From NCBI RefSeq assembly GCF_014836495.1, contig NZ_JACSQT010000011.1:1-64000 (forward strand): DNA of 64,000 nucleotides, given 5' to 3'. The translations under genes and the position numbers were made by a program. Under the pieces are notes generated by a model. That model was not told where the DNA came from. It worked only from the letters and a program-made list of their open reading frames with translations, and searched no databases. The stretch comes from Cytobacillus stercorigallinarum (lineage in GTDB: Bacteria > Bacillota > Bacilli > Bacillales > Cytobacillaceae). How positions within the stretch are numbered: the first letter of the stretch is position 1; each line of letters begins with the position of its first letter. Positions 15,503-25,554 of the stretch are shown here, in pieces.

Positions 15503-17515
15503 TTAAAGTTTGAAGCGTCCAATTAATGATTGAACATTTGCCGCTAAGTTATTTAAGTGTTTCGCGCTTTCCGTCACATTTTCCATCGAGCCGCTTACTT
15601 CTTCTGCAGATGCAGAAGTTTCTTCAATGCCTGCTGCTGATTCTTCGGTCACAGAGGCAATTTCTTCAATTGTACCGTTCATTTCTTGACTATTTGCTGT
15701 AATATCGTTAAGATTTTCTGCAATTTGAGCAATACTTTCTCCCATTTCTTGCAGTGAAAGGCGGATATCATCAAATGTTTGATTCGTTTCATCCATTTGC
15801 TCTTTTCCTTTTTCAACCTCTGTATATCCCGTCTGCAAGGAAACAACGACTTCTTTTGAATCAGATTGGATCGTCATGACAATTGATGTGATATCTTGAA
15901 CAGATGCTGCCACCTGTTCTGCTAATTTACGAACTTCTTCTGCTACAACGGCAAACCCACGACCATGTTCTCCCGCTCTCGCCGCTTCAATAGCTGCATT
16001 TAATGCAAGTAAATTCGTTTGCTCTGCTACTTCTTTTATCACTGCAACCAACTTTGTAATATCTTGTGTTTGTTGATCCAATGTTTTCATTTTTGCTGTC
16101 GTTTGACTGACAATGTCATGAATCGTCTCCATTTGTTTCGTCGATTGCTGCATATTTAACGTACCTTTTTCCGTCATAACAAAAACATCTTTTGTTTTTT
16201 CTTGAATCATTTCACCATTCGCATTGGTCTGATCAATTTTTACAACAAAGTCATTCATAAAGGAGGAAATATCACTCGCACTTTTCGCTTGTGCTTCTGA
16301 ACCGTAGGCAAGTTCCTCCATTGTTGTCGCAATCTGTGAAGTGCCTGCTTTGACTTCTTCAGAAATTAATTTCAATTCCTCACTTTTTGCTGTCACTGTG
16401 TGAGAAACGTCTTGAACATCAACGAGAAGCGTTTTTATTTGTTGATTCATTTCATTCGTTGCAATTACAAGGTGACCAATCTCATTTTTATGTTTAATAG
16501 GAAGTGGTTCATGAGTAAAATCTCCATCTGCCATACTTTTCATTCTTCCTACCACCTCATTCATCGGCTTTGTTAAGGTCCGGGTAATGAAGTATGACGT
16601 TACAATCGCTAACAATAAAACCACACCAATAGTGATTAAATTAGGTAACACGATGGCTTCCCCTTGTTTTTCTAGATCTTTCGTATTGACAATACCGCCG
16701 ATAGTCCATCCTGTTGTAGGGTTCTCAATATAATGAATAATCTCCTCCCCTACCTCGATACGTCCTTGTGATTGTTCATTAGACTCTGCCGACAAATCTA
16801 ATGAAACGGCTTGTCCAATAAGCGCGGAATCAGGGTGAGCAACATATTTACCAAAAGGATCGACAATCATGCCATATCCCGTTTCACCTACATCCATTTG
16901 ATTAACCATCTCAATTAAAGTGTCAACAAGTACATCAGCCCCAACCACACCGACTAATTGGTCATTTTGGTAGACGGCTTGAGAAATCGTTATAATCGTT
17001 TCCCCTGTACTACCATCTTTGTATGGTGCTGTCCAAACGGGATCACCTTTTGCAGCAGCCGCCTCCTTATACCAATCTCTTTGTTTCGCAAGGAAATCAC
17101 TTCCTAAATCAGCTTCTGGATAAATAACAACTTCACCCGTACTCTCACTAGCTGAATAAAAGTTAATGACAGCGTCAGTTGTTTCTTGTGTTTCGCCGAA
17201 ATAGGCTAATACTTCTTGATTGTCACCTTCTGACGGAATGATGTCCTCATTCATCGTCATTCGGGTCATGATTTGATGCTGCTGCATAAAGAACATCTCA
17301 AATGTACCGTTTAAACTAGTTAATTGTTCTTCTACGTTTTGATCGAGGATCGCTGTCGTATTTTTAATACTAAAATAATAACTAACATAACTAACCGTCA
17401 TGACTGCAATGATAATTAACGCTAAGAACGGCAGTAATATTTGAAATTGAATCGTGGATGTTACGCGGTTTAGGAATAAGTTTTCCTTCCCCTTTCGATC
17501 GAATAACTTGCCCAT
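15503..17515 (-). CDS. Methyl-accepting chemotaxis protein (Cache-HAMP-MA)
   Basis: This 670-residue transmembrane chemoreceptor has TM1 at about residues 28-50, then an extracellular double-Cache ligand-binding domain to about 275. The segment [20 protein letters not shown] is typical of dCache_1. TM2, a HAMP domain and the long cytoplasmic coiled coil follow. The signalling tip is intact: [31 protein letters not shown] contacts CheA/CheW. Many Glu/Gln pairs serve as methylation sites. The start at 17515 has AAGGGG seven bases upstream. The ligand is probably a small organic acid or amino acid, but this is not certain. Confidence 0.95.
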   Translation of the reverse strand: MGKLFDRKGKENLFLNRVTSTIQFQILLPFLALIIIAVMTVSYVSYYFSIKNTTAILDQNVEEQLTSLNGTFEMFFMQQHQIMTRMTMNEDIIPSEGDNQEVLAYFGETQETTDAVINFYSASESTGEVVIYPEADLGSDFLAKQRDWYKEAAAAKGDPVWTAPYKDGSTGETIITISQAVYQNDQLVGVVGADVLVDTLIEMVNQMDVGETGYGMIVDPFGKYVAHPDSALIGQAVSLDLSAESNEQSQGRIEVGEEIIHYIENPTTGWTIGGIVNTKDLEKQGEAIVLPNLITIGVVLLLAIVTSYFITRTLTKPMNEVVGRMKSMADGDFTHEPLPIKHKNEIGHLVIATNEMNQQIKTLLVDVQDVSHTVTAKSEELKLISEEVKAGTSQIATTMEELAYGSEAQAKSASDISSFMNDFVVKIDQTNANGEMIQEKTKDVFVMTEKGTLNMQQSTKQMETIHDIVSQTTAKMKTLDQQTQDITKLVAVIKEVAEQTNLLALNAAIEAARAGEHGRGFAVVAEEVRKLAEQVAASVQDITSIVMTIQSDSKEVVVSLQTGYTEVEKGKEQMDETNQTFDDIRLSLQEMGESIAQIAENLNDITANSQEMNGTIEEIASVTEESAAGIEETSASAEEVSGSMENVTESAKHLNNLAANVQSLIGRFKL

Positions 17516-17740
17516 AAACATTCCCCTTTTTATCTAAATGCGTGATTAATGACCTATTAATAAAAAAATAACCACATCTTTTGTCCTGCTATTTTTATCG
17601 GCAGACTAAGCTATCCTTTCATATCTATCTGTAATGATAGAAAATTTAGTTTATTAGTCTTACAAAGGGATGTCACTGGAAGAATGAACATGATTCAAGT
17701 TATATTAGTAGAAAGTAATATGGAATAAGGGGACATTCGA

Positions 17741-18613
17741 ATGAAAAAGAGCAAGTGGATTTTATTTACACTCGTTTTGTTTATAGTAGGCATGTACTTT
17801 ATCTCTATGAATAAAGAAAAAAGTATCTCCATTGACCAAACAGAACAAGTTCAAGCAGTTGTCGATGAAACGAGTCGTGGAAAGGCTCAAGTTGATTGGC
17901 GCTATGTTTCAGCAATGGCAGAAGTGAAGTATGGTATTGAAGAAATAAGTGATGAGGAAATAAAACAACTAACAAATCAATTTATTATCGAAGAAAATGA
18001 AGCTTTTAAAATTAAAGAGATTGATAGAGTATTAGCAGAGAATGAGTATAACCAAGAAGAAAAAGAAGAAGTGAAAAATTACTATAATCAATTAACAGAT
18101 CAGATTGAGGCAGCGGAGAATAATAATCTAAAAAAAATGCAACGAAACTTTATTAAAGATATTGAGGCAATTGCGATAGAGAACTATGAAACATATCGAA
18201 TTCTCCCATCAATTACGATTGCTCAAGCCATTCTTGAATCCGATTGGGGAAGATCCACACTCTCATCCGAATATAATAACTACTTCGGAATCAAGAGCCA
18301 TAATTGGGACGGAGAATCAGTAAACCTAGAAACGAAAGAGTACTATGATGAAACCATTGAGGATGCTTTTAGGGTATATGATCAAATGGAGGATTCCGTA
18401 AAGGACCACGGTGAGTTCTTAGCCACTCACGATCGCTACAAGAAAAACGGTCTATTCAATGGCACAACTTATATGGAGCAAGCAGTAGCATTACAAGACG
18501 CTGGGTATAGTACAATTGAAAATGAACAAGGCGAAAAAATCTATAGCGACCAATTGGCGCAGATTATTCAGCAACACCAATTACAATTGATTGACAGTAA
18601 AGTATATCAATAA
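17741..18613 (+). CDS. Membrane-anchored glucosaminidase (GH73-type autolysin)
   Basis: This 290-residue peptidoglycan hydrolase cleaves the glycan between GlcNAc and MurNAc. An N-terminal helix anchors it, and a Glu/Lys-rich helical stalk (about 30-140) precedes the glucosaminidase domain. In that domain ITIAQAILESDWG carries the catalytic Glu, YNNYFGIK is the companion motif, and YKKNGLF and LQDAGYST match later family motifs. It lacks separate wall-binding repeats. The ribosome site is AAGGGG. It is transcribed alone toward the terminator shared with the ger operon. Confidence 0.92.
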   Translation: MKKSKWILFTLVLFIVGMYFISMNKEKSISIDQTEQVQAVVDETSRGKAQVDWRYVSAMAEVKYGIEEISDEEIKQLTNQFIIEENEAFKIKEIDRVLAENEYNQEEKEEVKNYYNQLTDQIEAAENNNLKKMQRNFIKDIEAIAIENYETYRILPSITIAQAILESDWGRSTLSSEYNNYFGIKSHNWDGESVNLETKEYYDETIEDAFRVYDQMEDSVKDHGEFLATHDRYKKNGLFNGTTYMEQAVALQDAGYSTIENEQGEKIYSDQLAQIIQQHQLQLIDSKVYQ

Positions 18614-18711
18614 AAAACAATTGAGAACGGATAGACCGCAACTACAAGTCGTTCTTAAAACAAAAAATCTATACCCTTTGAACAAATAGATATTGGTAAA
18701 TTAAAAAAACA

Positions 18712-18760
18712 CTCTCCTATAAGTAGCTAACTCTTTATTACCTGTCTACTTATAGGGGAG
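18712..18760. terminator. Strong hairpin between the glucosaminidase gene and ger operon ends
   Basis: CTCTCCTATAAGTAG (18712-18726) pairs with CTACTTATAGGGGAG (18746-18760), 15 bp with one G-T. The minus strand continues with a T run, so it mainly ends the ger operon. Confidence 0.8.
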
Positions 18761-18775
18761 CCAAACAACTTCGGT

Positions 18776-19939
18776 TTAGTTTGTCTTACCTCTTTCATTA
18801 AGTTCTTCAAACCGTTTGTTTTTAAATGCACTAGCATGTTGAATCGTTACATCAGCACTTACTTCTACCTCACTTTTATCTAAGTAATTTTCTTTGTCCT
18901 TTTCCCAACTTTCAAAATCACTACGAAAGAGAATATGACCCAGATCAAGAAAGTCTACGCCTTCCTCTAACCCTAATTGGAATAAATCTTTAATTTCTTT
19001 CGTCAAGTGTTCCTTTGTTTCTGTAAGTAACTGATTATATTTCTGGTCATTTACCTTATTCCCAATACTTGCTTTCACGTCTAGTTGAACTTCAAAATGA
19101 TAGTTGCCTCCCTCACTATCTACCAGCTTCTTCTTCGTTTTAATGTTATCAATTACAATAATTGTATCCTGATTTTCACCATCTGGCACTTTTAACGAAG
19201 ACCTTTCTGTACCCTTGGATACCCACCTAATTCCTTTAATTGAATCCAAGATATAAAAACCTTTATAGTTAATATCTTTTATAAAAAAGGCGCCGCTATA
19301 CGTCAACTTAGGCTCTTTCTTTAGGTTATTCTTCCATTGGGACTCTGTGATTGTGATGCCAGGTAAATAAGTCGTTTTCCCAGGTTCAAATATTTCTCGA
19401 AAAAATTGATAAAGCTTGATCGGTCTCACCATTGTGCTTTGTTTACTTGATCGATCCGGATGATGCAATAAGGTTTCAAGAGAGGATTGCTTGAATAATC
19501 CTAATGTGGACAATACCTTATCAATTGGATCTTTAGTAGCAAATATCCAAGGAGTTAACCGGTATTCATAATATCTCGTCAACTCATCCAATACATGATC
19601 AAGCCCACGCTCTATGATCGCTTCACTGACAACAATTGTAGAGATATGCGAAAATATAATGACTTCCTGTTCAGATTTATATAATTCAAAATACGCATCT
19701 AATAATGTTTTTCCAGAAGAAGTAGAAATATATGTTTGAGCAGGGCTTGTTTCTCCTTCTGTTTTTGCCACAGCTTCAAGTCCAACTAGTTGTATATATA
19801 ATTGGTATTGCCCATCTTTAAAGTCTACACCTAAGGCAGTTGCAAAATTCAGGTTCTGTATCTCTTTCATGTCAGACTTACAGGATGCACATGTCACTAG
19901 GAGAAGTAAACATACTAACGAAAGGCAGAACTTTTTCAT
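18776..19939 (-). CDS. Ger(x)C family spore germination lipoprotein
   Basis: The C subunit of a germinant receptor, 387 residues. The signal peptide ends in a lipobox, VTCASC (Cys at about 20), so it is lipid-anchored on the inner spore membrane. It carries LNFATALGVDFKDGQYQLYIQ and the helix-strand pattern of GerAC/GerKC, including ILFRSDFESWEKDKENYLD near the end. The last gene of the receptor operon, it overlaps the A-subunit gene by 4 bp. It is needed with the A and B subunits for nutrient-triggered germination. Confidence 0.93.
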   Translation of the reverse strand: MKKFCLSLVCLLLLVTCASCKSDMKEIQNLNFATALGVDFKDGQYQLYIQLVGLEAVAKTEGETSPAQTYISTSSGKTLLDAYFELYKSEQEVIIFSHISTIVVSEAIIERGLDHVLDELTRYYEYRLTPWIFATKDPIDKVLSTLGLFKQSSLETLLHHPDRSSKQSTMVRPIKLYQFFREIFEPGKTTYLPGITITESQWKNNLKKEPKLTYSGAFFIKDINYKGFYILDSIKGIRWVSKGTERSSLKVPDGENQDTIIVIDNIKTKKKLVDSEGGNYHFEVQLDVKASIGNKVNDQKYNQLLTETKEHLTKEIKDLFQLGLEEGVDFLDLGHILFRSDFESWEKDKENYLDKSEVEVSADVTIQHASAFKNKRFEELNERGKTN

Positions 19940-21378
19940 TTGCTCTTTCTCCTTATACTTGCAATCCAGTTATCATTCTTTCTTCTGTGAAAAGGATTTA
20001 CCATGAAAGCGGACAAAAACTTACTAAAATTCAGAGATGTGATCGGCTCTAAATAAGCCACTTTAAATGACTCGAGTCTTGTTAAATAAATAACAATACT
20101 GATGAAGCTTAAAGCGAATCCATAAACCCCTAAAAAAGTAGAGAAAAGCATCGTATATAATCGGAGGATCGTTACAGTACCAGTAAGTGATTGATTTACT
20201 AATGTAAAAGTGGCGACTGCCGCCACAGCAAAAACAACAAGCAATGTGGGAGAAGCAAGCCCCGCTCGAATGGCCGCATCTCCAATTATAATACCCCCTA
20301 CAATTGAAATCGTTTGTCCTAAAGCAGTCGGCATCCGAACGCCCGCTTCTTTTAGTAATTCAAAAAGAAGGAGAATGAGAAACGATTCTAATGGTAAAGA
20401 AAAAGGTAATCCATGGCGCGAAATTACGATGGTTGCAATTAAAGGATAAGGTAGTTGGTCAATATTAATATTCGTGATGGCAAGGAAAAAAGACGGCACG
20501 AATATAGCGATAAATAAACAAACTACTCGAAGTAATCTTTGAAAGGCAACAATATAATAAGGAAAGTGAACATCTTCAGGAGATTTGATCATTCCTAATA
20601 GGTTCATCGGCCCTATTAACACAGTAGGCGACCCTTCAACAATGATAACAAATCGACCTCTAAGTAAACATTGCGCTGCAAAGTCTGGCCTCGTAATATA
20701 ATCTATAAGAGGAAAGAGTGAAAATGTCTTATCTGATAACCATTGTTCAAGTTGCCCCGCACTAATAAGGCTTTCGACATCGATTTTTGCTAGTCTTTTT
20801 CTCGCCTCGTCAATCACATTTTGCTTAGCCTTTCCCTCTAAATAGACCAGCACAGTTTTTGTATCTGTTTCACTCCCAATTTGAAAGACTTCACTCTTTA
20901 ACTTTTCTGTTTTAATTCTTTTTCTAATCAAAGCCAGATTTGTATGTAATTCTTCCGTAAATCCGTCTCTTGCCCCTTTTAAAGCAACCTCCGTTTGCGA
21001 GTCTTCAGGTGAGCGATGTGGAATTTGTGCAATATCGATGGCAAAATAATTTCTGCCACCGTTTACATAGAAAATCACATAACCAACTAACAAATGACTC
21101 ACCATATCCTTTGTTTGATGGATTTTAAAAAAAGTCGGCCATTGCAGTGTCATTTCTTTTGAGCGGTATCCTTCATTGAAATAAGTCACAATCGCGTGTA
21201 CATAACGGTTAAATTGTTCTCTACTAATCATTCCATCGGCGTATAAGGTGAGTACATTTTGTTGTGTAACCAAATGGATATCTGATGTTTGATTAAATAA
21301 TTCTTCTAAGTGTCGATGGTTTAGCTTTCCGGTATCTAAGAGTTTATCTAATTGTTTATATTGACTTTCCTCGGTCAT
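19936..21378 (-). CDS. GerA family spore germination protein (A subunit)
   Basis: This 480-residue membrane protein is the GerAA/GerKA-type subunit. A soluble N-terminal domain of about 280 residues precedes four to five membrane helices. The family blocks FVIIVEGSPTVLIGPMNLL and SRHGLPFSLPLESFLILLLFELLKEAGVRMP are present. I chose the ATG at 21378, spaced eight bases from GGGTGA; a GTG four codons upstream is too close. It overlaps the B-subunit gene end. The A subunit forms the ion channel in GerA receptors, according to work on B. subtilis. Confidence 0.93.
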   Translation of the reverse strand: MTEESQYKQLDKLLDTGKLNHRHLEELFNQTSDIHLVTQQNVLTLYADGMISREQFNRYVHAIVTYFNEGYRSKEMTLQWPTFFKIHQTKDMVSHLLVGYVIFYVNGGRNYFAIDIAQIPHRSPEDSQTEVALKGARDGFTEELHTNLALIRKRIKTEKLKSEVFQIGSETDTKTVLVYLEGKAKQNVIDEARKRLAKIDVESLISAGQLEQWLSDKTFSLFPLIDYITRPDFAAQCLLRGRFVIIVEGSPTVLIGPMNLLGMIKSPEDVHFPYYIVAFQRLLRVVCLFIAIFVPSFFLAITNINIDQLPYPLIATIVISRHGLPFSLPLESFLILLLFELLKEAGVRMPTALGQTISIVGGIIIGDAAIRAGLASPTLLVVFAVAAVATFTLVNQSLTGTVTILRLYTMLFSTFLGVYGFALSFISIVIYLTRLESFKVAYLEPITSLNFSKFLSAFMVNPFHRRKNDNWIASIRRKSK

Positions 21379-22456
21379 ACTCTTTTTCACCCTTTCGGCT
21401 AGGAAGATAGCTCACGAACAATAAAATAATGGTCATAAACACCCCAAAACATAGGGCAACCTTGTAAAAGTAATGTTTAATGATATGGAAAACAAGGATA
21501 TCGCTTGTCTGTAAGGAAAAGATGGCATATAAGATAAGGGCAGTTAAAGTTATGAGCATAACCTTCCACCACTTTTTTTGAATATGGAGTATTTCCGGAA
21601 TAAGAAATAAACACAATGAGACTCTGATGGTTACACCACTTAATAATTGAAACACAGCTAAAGCATCCACATGGGATATTAAATCCCCAATTGACACAAG
21701 CCGCCATTGTTCAAAAGCGGGAAACCGCATATTAGCAGCCATACTTGGACCAAATGATGTTAATGAACCAATGGTGGGCCCCATAATAAGCATCGTTAAA
21801 CCAGTTAATAACAATATTAAATACCAGTATGGTATCTTCTTTTCAAAATAATGATGAATGATAAAAAAGATAAGTAAATCTACACTCCCACCTAGCACGA
21901 TGATTACACCTTCTATAACAGAAGCGTCTTTATCAGCAAATAACGGCAAAAGGTAGGAATAATCTTTTTCCTCTAATGTTGCAATCGCGACAAACATACC
22001 TAATCCCCATACAATCGGCAAGAGAATGGTCGAAGTATAGATAATCGTTTTGAATCCCGAAACGGCCGCCCACACACATAAAAAAATAAAGGGTAAGGCA
22101 ACAATCCATATAGGTGTAAATGGCAGGAAAAAAATATGCACGGATTGGATTAAATCAAAAAATGAAACAAAACCAGCAACAATAAAATACAACAGAAACA
22201 AACTCATAATACTATAGGCAACAAAATTACCTACTCTCTTTTTCAACCATATAAAGGTATGTTCGCCTTCTTTGTTTTTAGATAAGATAAGCTTATACAG
22301 ATATATCCAAACAAACATAATACCGTAGGCGATTAATACGCTGAACCAAGCATCTCGTTTAGCTAAACCCAACAAATGGGGTAAAATGAGCACATGATTA
22401 GATATGCCTATAAATAAAATAATGACAAAGGCAAGTTGAAGGCGAGAAAACTTCAT
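21356..22456 (-). CDS. GerAB/YndE-type endospore germination permease (B subunit)
   Basis: This 366-residue polytopic protein of the amino-acid/polyamine/organocation superfamily has about ten membrane helices. It starts KFSRLQLAFVIILFIGISN, as GerAB proteins do. In characterised receptors this subunit binds the germinant. It is the first gene of the operon, giving the order B-A-C rather than the A-B-C of gerA. The ribosome site is GAGGGTGG. A forespore (sigma-G) promoter is expected just upstream, but I can only see weak -35/-10 candidates. Confidence 0.92.
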   Translation of the reverse strand: MKFSRLQLAFVIILFIGISNHVLILPHLLGLAKRDAWFSVLIAYGIMFVWIYLYKLILSKNKEGEHTFIWLKKRVGNFVAYSIMSLFLLYFIVAGFVSFFDLIQSVHIFFLPFTPIWIVALPFIFLCVWAAVSGFKTIIYTSTILLPIVWGLGMFVAIATLEEKDYSYLLPLFADKDASVIEGVIIVLGGSVDLLIFFIIHHYFEKKIPYWYLILLLTGLTMLIMGPTIGSLTSFGPSMAANMRFPAFEQWRLVSIGDLISHVDALAVFQLLSGVTIRVSLCLFLIPEILHIQKKWWKVMLITLTALILYAIFSLQTSDILVFHIIKHYFYKVALCFGVFMTIILLFVSYLPSRKGEKEYDRGKSI

Positions 22457-22800
22457 TTATCCACCCTCTCAATCATCCATAATATATTTGGTATTATTTG
22501 TTTAAATGTCTAGCTTATTCCTATAAACCTAAATTAATAAACAGCTGAGAGAAACATGTTTTTTGGGTGGTCTTTAATTGTCAATTCACACAAATTCGGA
22601 GTTAAATTGCAGATTAGGGGACTAAATAGAAGGTTAATGATTTATAAATGAAATTACTTGGAGACCGAAGGGTGTGGTTTTTGAATCTGAATGACGTGCA
22701 AATACCTGCTACTTGGCTTTTGAGCTTTTGACTTAATAGGTTGACTTAAATGTAAAAGTCTTCAAGCGATAACTCAATTGACCCCACTTCAAACAAATAA
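22457..22800. other. Intergenic stretch without a supported gene
   Basis: No ORF here has a ribosome site plus plausible length. TTGACTTAA occurs twice 13 bp apart (22728-22736 and 22741-22749). Promoter elements for the ger operon should lie at the left end. Confidence 0.5.
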
Positions 22801-22805
22801 AAAAC

Positions 22806-22840
22806 CGTAACAGAAAACGATTGATCCGTTTCTTGTTACG
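22806..22840 (-). terminator. Terminator of the Fur-boxed ten-gene operon
   Basis: CGTAACAGAAAACG and CGTTTCTTGTTACG form a 14-bp stem with one wobble and a 7-nt loop. The minus strand continues GGTTTTTTATT. It lies 18 bp beyond the last gene of the operon. Confidence 0.85.
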
Positions 22841-22858
22841 ATTATATTCCCAATCTAA

Positions 22859-23722
22859 CTATTTCCTTTTCTTCATATACAAACCGACAACAATCAGAAC
22901 GACAACAACAACTAACCCAATAAATAACCAATTCGCATGATGTTCATCTTTTTCTACCACTACCTCAGCAGCTTCTGTCTTACTCTCTTCATGAATAGAA
23001 GATGTTTCTCCCTCAACTACAGGTTGATCTTCAGATATAGATAAGAACTGCGCCACCTCTTCACCATTATCGTGATGGTCTTCCATTAGTAATGAGGTTG
23101 TCACATACATTCCTTCCCAAATAGTAGGGTCAACAGATGATGCATCTACATATGGATGAGCAGCAAGAGTGATCGTTTCATTACCTATTTGGATATGATA
23201 TTGGTGCGTATCTTTCCCATCAACACTTATCTCTTTTTGTTCGACAGCTTCAACTAGACCAACTGGTCCTTCTGTAAAGCCTGCCTCTTCAATTAACGAA
23301 CCTCCATGTTCACTAATAAATTTAGCAAATGCTTCTCTTGTTAATCCTTCAGAACCATTTTCAATTGCCAGTTCACCTGCAAAAAAAGCTTCATTTACAT
23401 CAGCAACTGTCGCGTTCCCCTCAAGTGAAGAAATCCTCCCATCTTCTACTGCTTGTTGGGCCGTATTTTCCCCTTCAAGGTGATAATATGCTGCGAGAAA
23501 CTCAGCCAATTCTTTCATCGTCAATTTGTCATTTGGTCTGAATGTGGCAGTTTCGTCTTGGTTATTCGTCATCCCTAAAGCGGTAATAAACAATATCTCA
23601 CCTTTTGCCTCTGTATAATTTAAATCATTATAAGCATTATCCGCATTCATCACATGTGCATGAACTTGTGACGTTATCAGTATAAATAACACTGCACAGA
23701 TACTGACGATTTTCTTCCACAT
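22859..23722 (-). CDS. Secreted SLH-like protein with C-terminal membrane anchor
   Basis: A 287-residue surface protein: signal peptide (cleavage near VHAH), then an SLH-like region (about 35-145) in which GEILFITALGMTNN, FRPNDKLTMKELAEFLAAYY and later LTREAFAKFI resemble S-layer-homology helices. A beta-rich middle follows, then an acidic low-complexity linker with several His residues, one membrane helix and a KKRK tail inside. The ATG at 23722 follows AAGGAG. It is the last gene of the Fur-boxed operon, 13 bp after the coiled-coil protein gene. It is probably a wall- or membrane-linked accessory of the transporters; no enzyme motif is seen. Confidence 0.75.
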   Translation of the reverse strand: MWKKIVSICAVLFILITSQVHAHVMNADNAYNDLNYTEAKGEILFITALGMTNNQDETATFRPNDKLTMKELAEFLAAYYHLEGENTAQQAVEDGRISSLEGNATVADVNEAFFAGELAIENGSEGLTREAFAKFISEHGGSLIEEAGFTEGPVGLVEAVEQKEISVDGKDTHQYHIQIGNETITLAAHPYVDASSVDPTIWEGMYVTTSLLMEDHHDNGEEVAQFLSISEDQPVVEGETSSIHEESKTEAAEVVVEKDEHHANWLFIGLVVVVVLIVVGLYMKKRK

Positions 23723-23735
23723 CTCTTTTCTCTCC

Positions 23736-24686
23736 TTATTTGGTTTGTAATTGTAGATAACCATTTTTTTGAGTAAAATATGGTTGGTCCACCCCATCTA
23801 AGTTCTTCAAAGTTTCATAGGATAAGGTAAATGGAATCAATTCATCCAATAACTCCTTCGGTAAGAAAAATCCATTATAAAAGCCTTCTTCTAAGATTAA
23901 GCTTGCTGATTGTCCATCCTTATTCTGTAGGACTTGACCGATTAAAATAACATGTCCCTCCGGACGCTCGTACACCATATACACATGATCTGCCCGAAAA
24001 TAATAGGATAAGTCACTTTCAGTATTTAGCCATTCTCCTGACAATCGATACGTACCATCTGGTTGAGCCTCTGCCCAATGAGTTAACTCTTCATTAATTC
24101 GCTTATTATCGCGCTCAATACCGGCAATAATATGATCTTCTATTTCAGCCGTCCAATCGATATCTAAATAGTTAGCGATCTGTTCTAATCCTAAACCTTC
24201 ATTTTCTGCTAAATATGTCGCCCTAGCTTGGATGTTTTTCTCAATCATTCCTAATAACTCTTGATGACCTTCTAGCGCATCCTTTGCTGCCTCAAGTTGC
24301 TTAAACGACAGATAAAGTGTGTTTAATTCCTCTAAATACGCATGAATCTCCTGTTGCAAAAGCCAGTAATTCCCTTGAATATCAACAATATCTTTTCCGC
24401 TTTTAGTCATAGCGAGCCATGTATCTAGACCGACGTCACTATATAATTGCAGCTGATCAACTGCTATACCTTGATCCTGCTTGAATGTTGTTTCTAGCGA
24501 TTCCACCTGTGGCTCTAGTTCAGCTATTTGCTTCTCTGTTGCCTTCATCTCATCCTTTAACTTATCAATCGTTGATTCATCATAGACAATTGCAAGAAAG
24601 TCAGCAAAAGCGCCTGTCAAGTGAGCATAAACAGGAAGTGTAAGTCCCATAACAAGCACAATAGTGAGTATGACTTTTTTAAACAT
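23736..24686 (-). CDS. Exported coiled-coil protein next to the FtsX-like gene
   Basis: This 316-residue protein has a signal peptide, a long helical coiled-coil region (about 38-150, with TEKQIAELEPQVESLETTF), and a C-terminal globular domain of unknown type. It overlaps the end of the FtsX-like permease gene. FtsEX complexes elsewhere act on exported coiled-coil partners (PcsB, CwlO, EnvC). The order ATPase-permease-coiled-coil here copies that arrangement, but I see no CHAP, NlpC/P60 or LytM hydrolase domain. The role is inference. The start is ATG at 24686, with a weak ribosome site consistent with translational coupling. Confidence 0.7.
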   Translation of the reverse strand: MFKKVILTIVLVMGLTLPVYAHLTGAFADFLAIVYDESTIDKLKDEMKATEKQIAELEPQVESLETTFKQDQGIAVDQLQLYSDVGLDTWLAMTKSGKDIVDIQGNYWLLQQEIHAYLEELNTLYLSFKQLEAAKDALEGHQELLGMIEKNIQARATYLAENEGLGLEQIANYLDIDWTAEIEDHIIAGIERDNKRINEELTHWAEAQPDGTYRLSGEWLNTESDLSYYFRADHVYMVYERPEGHVILIGQVLQNKDGQSASLILEEGFYNGFFLPKELLDELIPFTLSYETLKNLDGVDQPYFTQKNGYLQLQTK

Positions 24687-25554
24687 CACGAATCAACTTC
24701 CTTGTTGCAAGAAAACTTGCCCCAATGCCAATCACTATACTTACAATACATTGCATACTAAAGACGATGATCCGATTAGAGCTATCTAACTGTATTAAAA
24801 AAGGCACAGCTTGTTCAATTGGCTGTAAAACCAGTTCAAATAGAGCAAAGGTAGAGAAAAGGCTGATGATACCGCCCACTAACCCAAGTAATAAACCTTC
24901 AATTAAAAATTGTAATCTGACATGAGTAGGATTCGCTCCTACTAATAGCTTGACACGAATTTCTTTTTCTCTTTGATATAATGCTAGATGAAAAGCAATG
25001 TAGGCAACCATACAAGCAATGATTAGTAGAATGAGGGTAATGATACTACCATATGTATCAACTTTATTAATCCACCCATACAGTGTCTGAGCCATCTCTT
25101 GTGGATAGATGACTGCTTCAATGCCCTGCATACCATCTAAAGACCGAGCCACTTCCTCTATTAAACTTGCATCTGTCACTTGGACTCTAATAGCATCATT
25201 CATCGCCCCATTCGTAAAGGAATCCAACAAATGCTCTCTATTCACAAAAAAATGTGAGAGACCAGCTAACACTTCATCGCCTGATTCTACTTCTACAGAT
25301 TGAATAAAATCATTCTCTGCAAGCACAGAAGATAGTTGTTCGGTATCATACCCTTCCTCTACGTACACCTTCATTGAGATTTGCGACTCCACATAAGTGA
25401 TAGTATCTTCAAGGGCGAGCCTCATTAAAAGCAGACAACCGATTAAAGTGACAGCTACAAAGATAAGAATAATAGATGCAAGCGATGCACCTTTATTTCG
25501 CTTCAGTCCAGATTGGACATCGTCCCATATATAGCGCAGTGACTCAAAGCTCAT
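24679..25554 (-). CDS. FtsX-like ABC permease
   Basis: A 291-residue protein with the FtsX layout: a cytoplasmic N-terminus, TM1 (about 28-48), an extracellular domain of about 115 residues, then three C-terminal helices. ISMKVYVEEGYDTEQLSSVLAE and the REKEIRVKLLVGANPTHVRLQF block before TM3 are typical. It is paired with the FtsE-like ATPase gene, overlapping by 11 bp. The ATG at 25554 follows GGGAGG. The usual chromosomal ftsEX lies in a different context, so this is likely a paralogue tuned to this iron operon. Confidence 0.88.
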   Translation of the reverse strand: MSFESLRYIWDDVQSGLKRNKGASLASIILIFVAVTLIGCLLLMRLALEDTITYVESQISMKVYVEEGYDTEQLSSVLAENDFIQSVEVESGDEVLAGLSHFFVNREHLLDSFTNGAMNDAIRVQVTDASLIEEVARSLDGMQGIEAVIYPQEMAQTLYGWINKVDTYGSIITLILLIIACMVAYIAFHLALYQREKEIRVKLLVGANPTHVRLQFLIEGLLLGLVGGIISLFSTFALFELVLQPIEQAVPFLIQLDSSNRIIVFSMQCIVSIVIGIGASFLATRKLIRDV

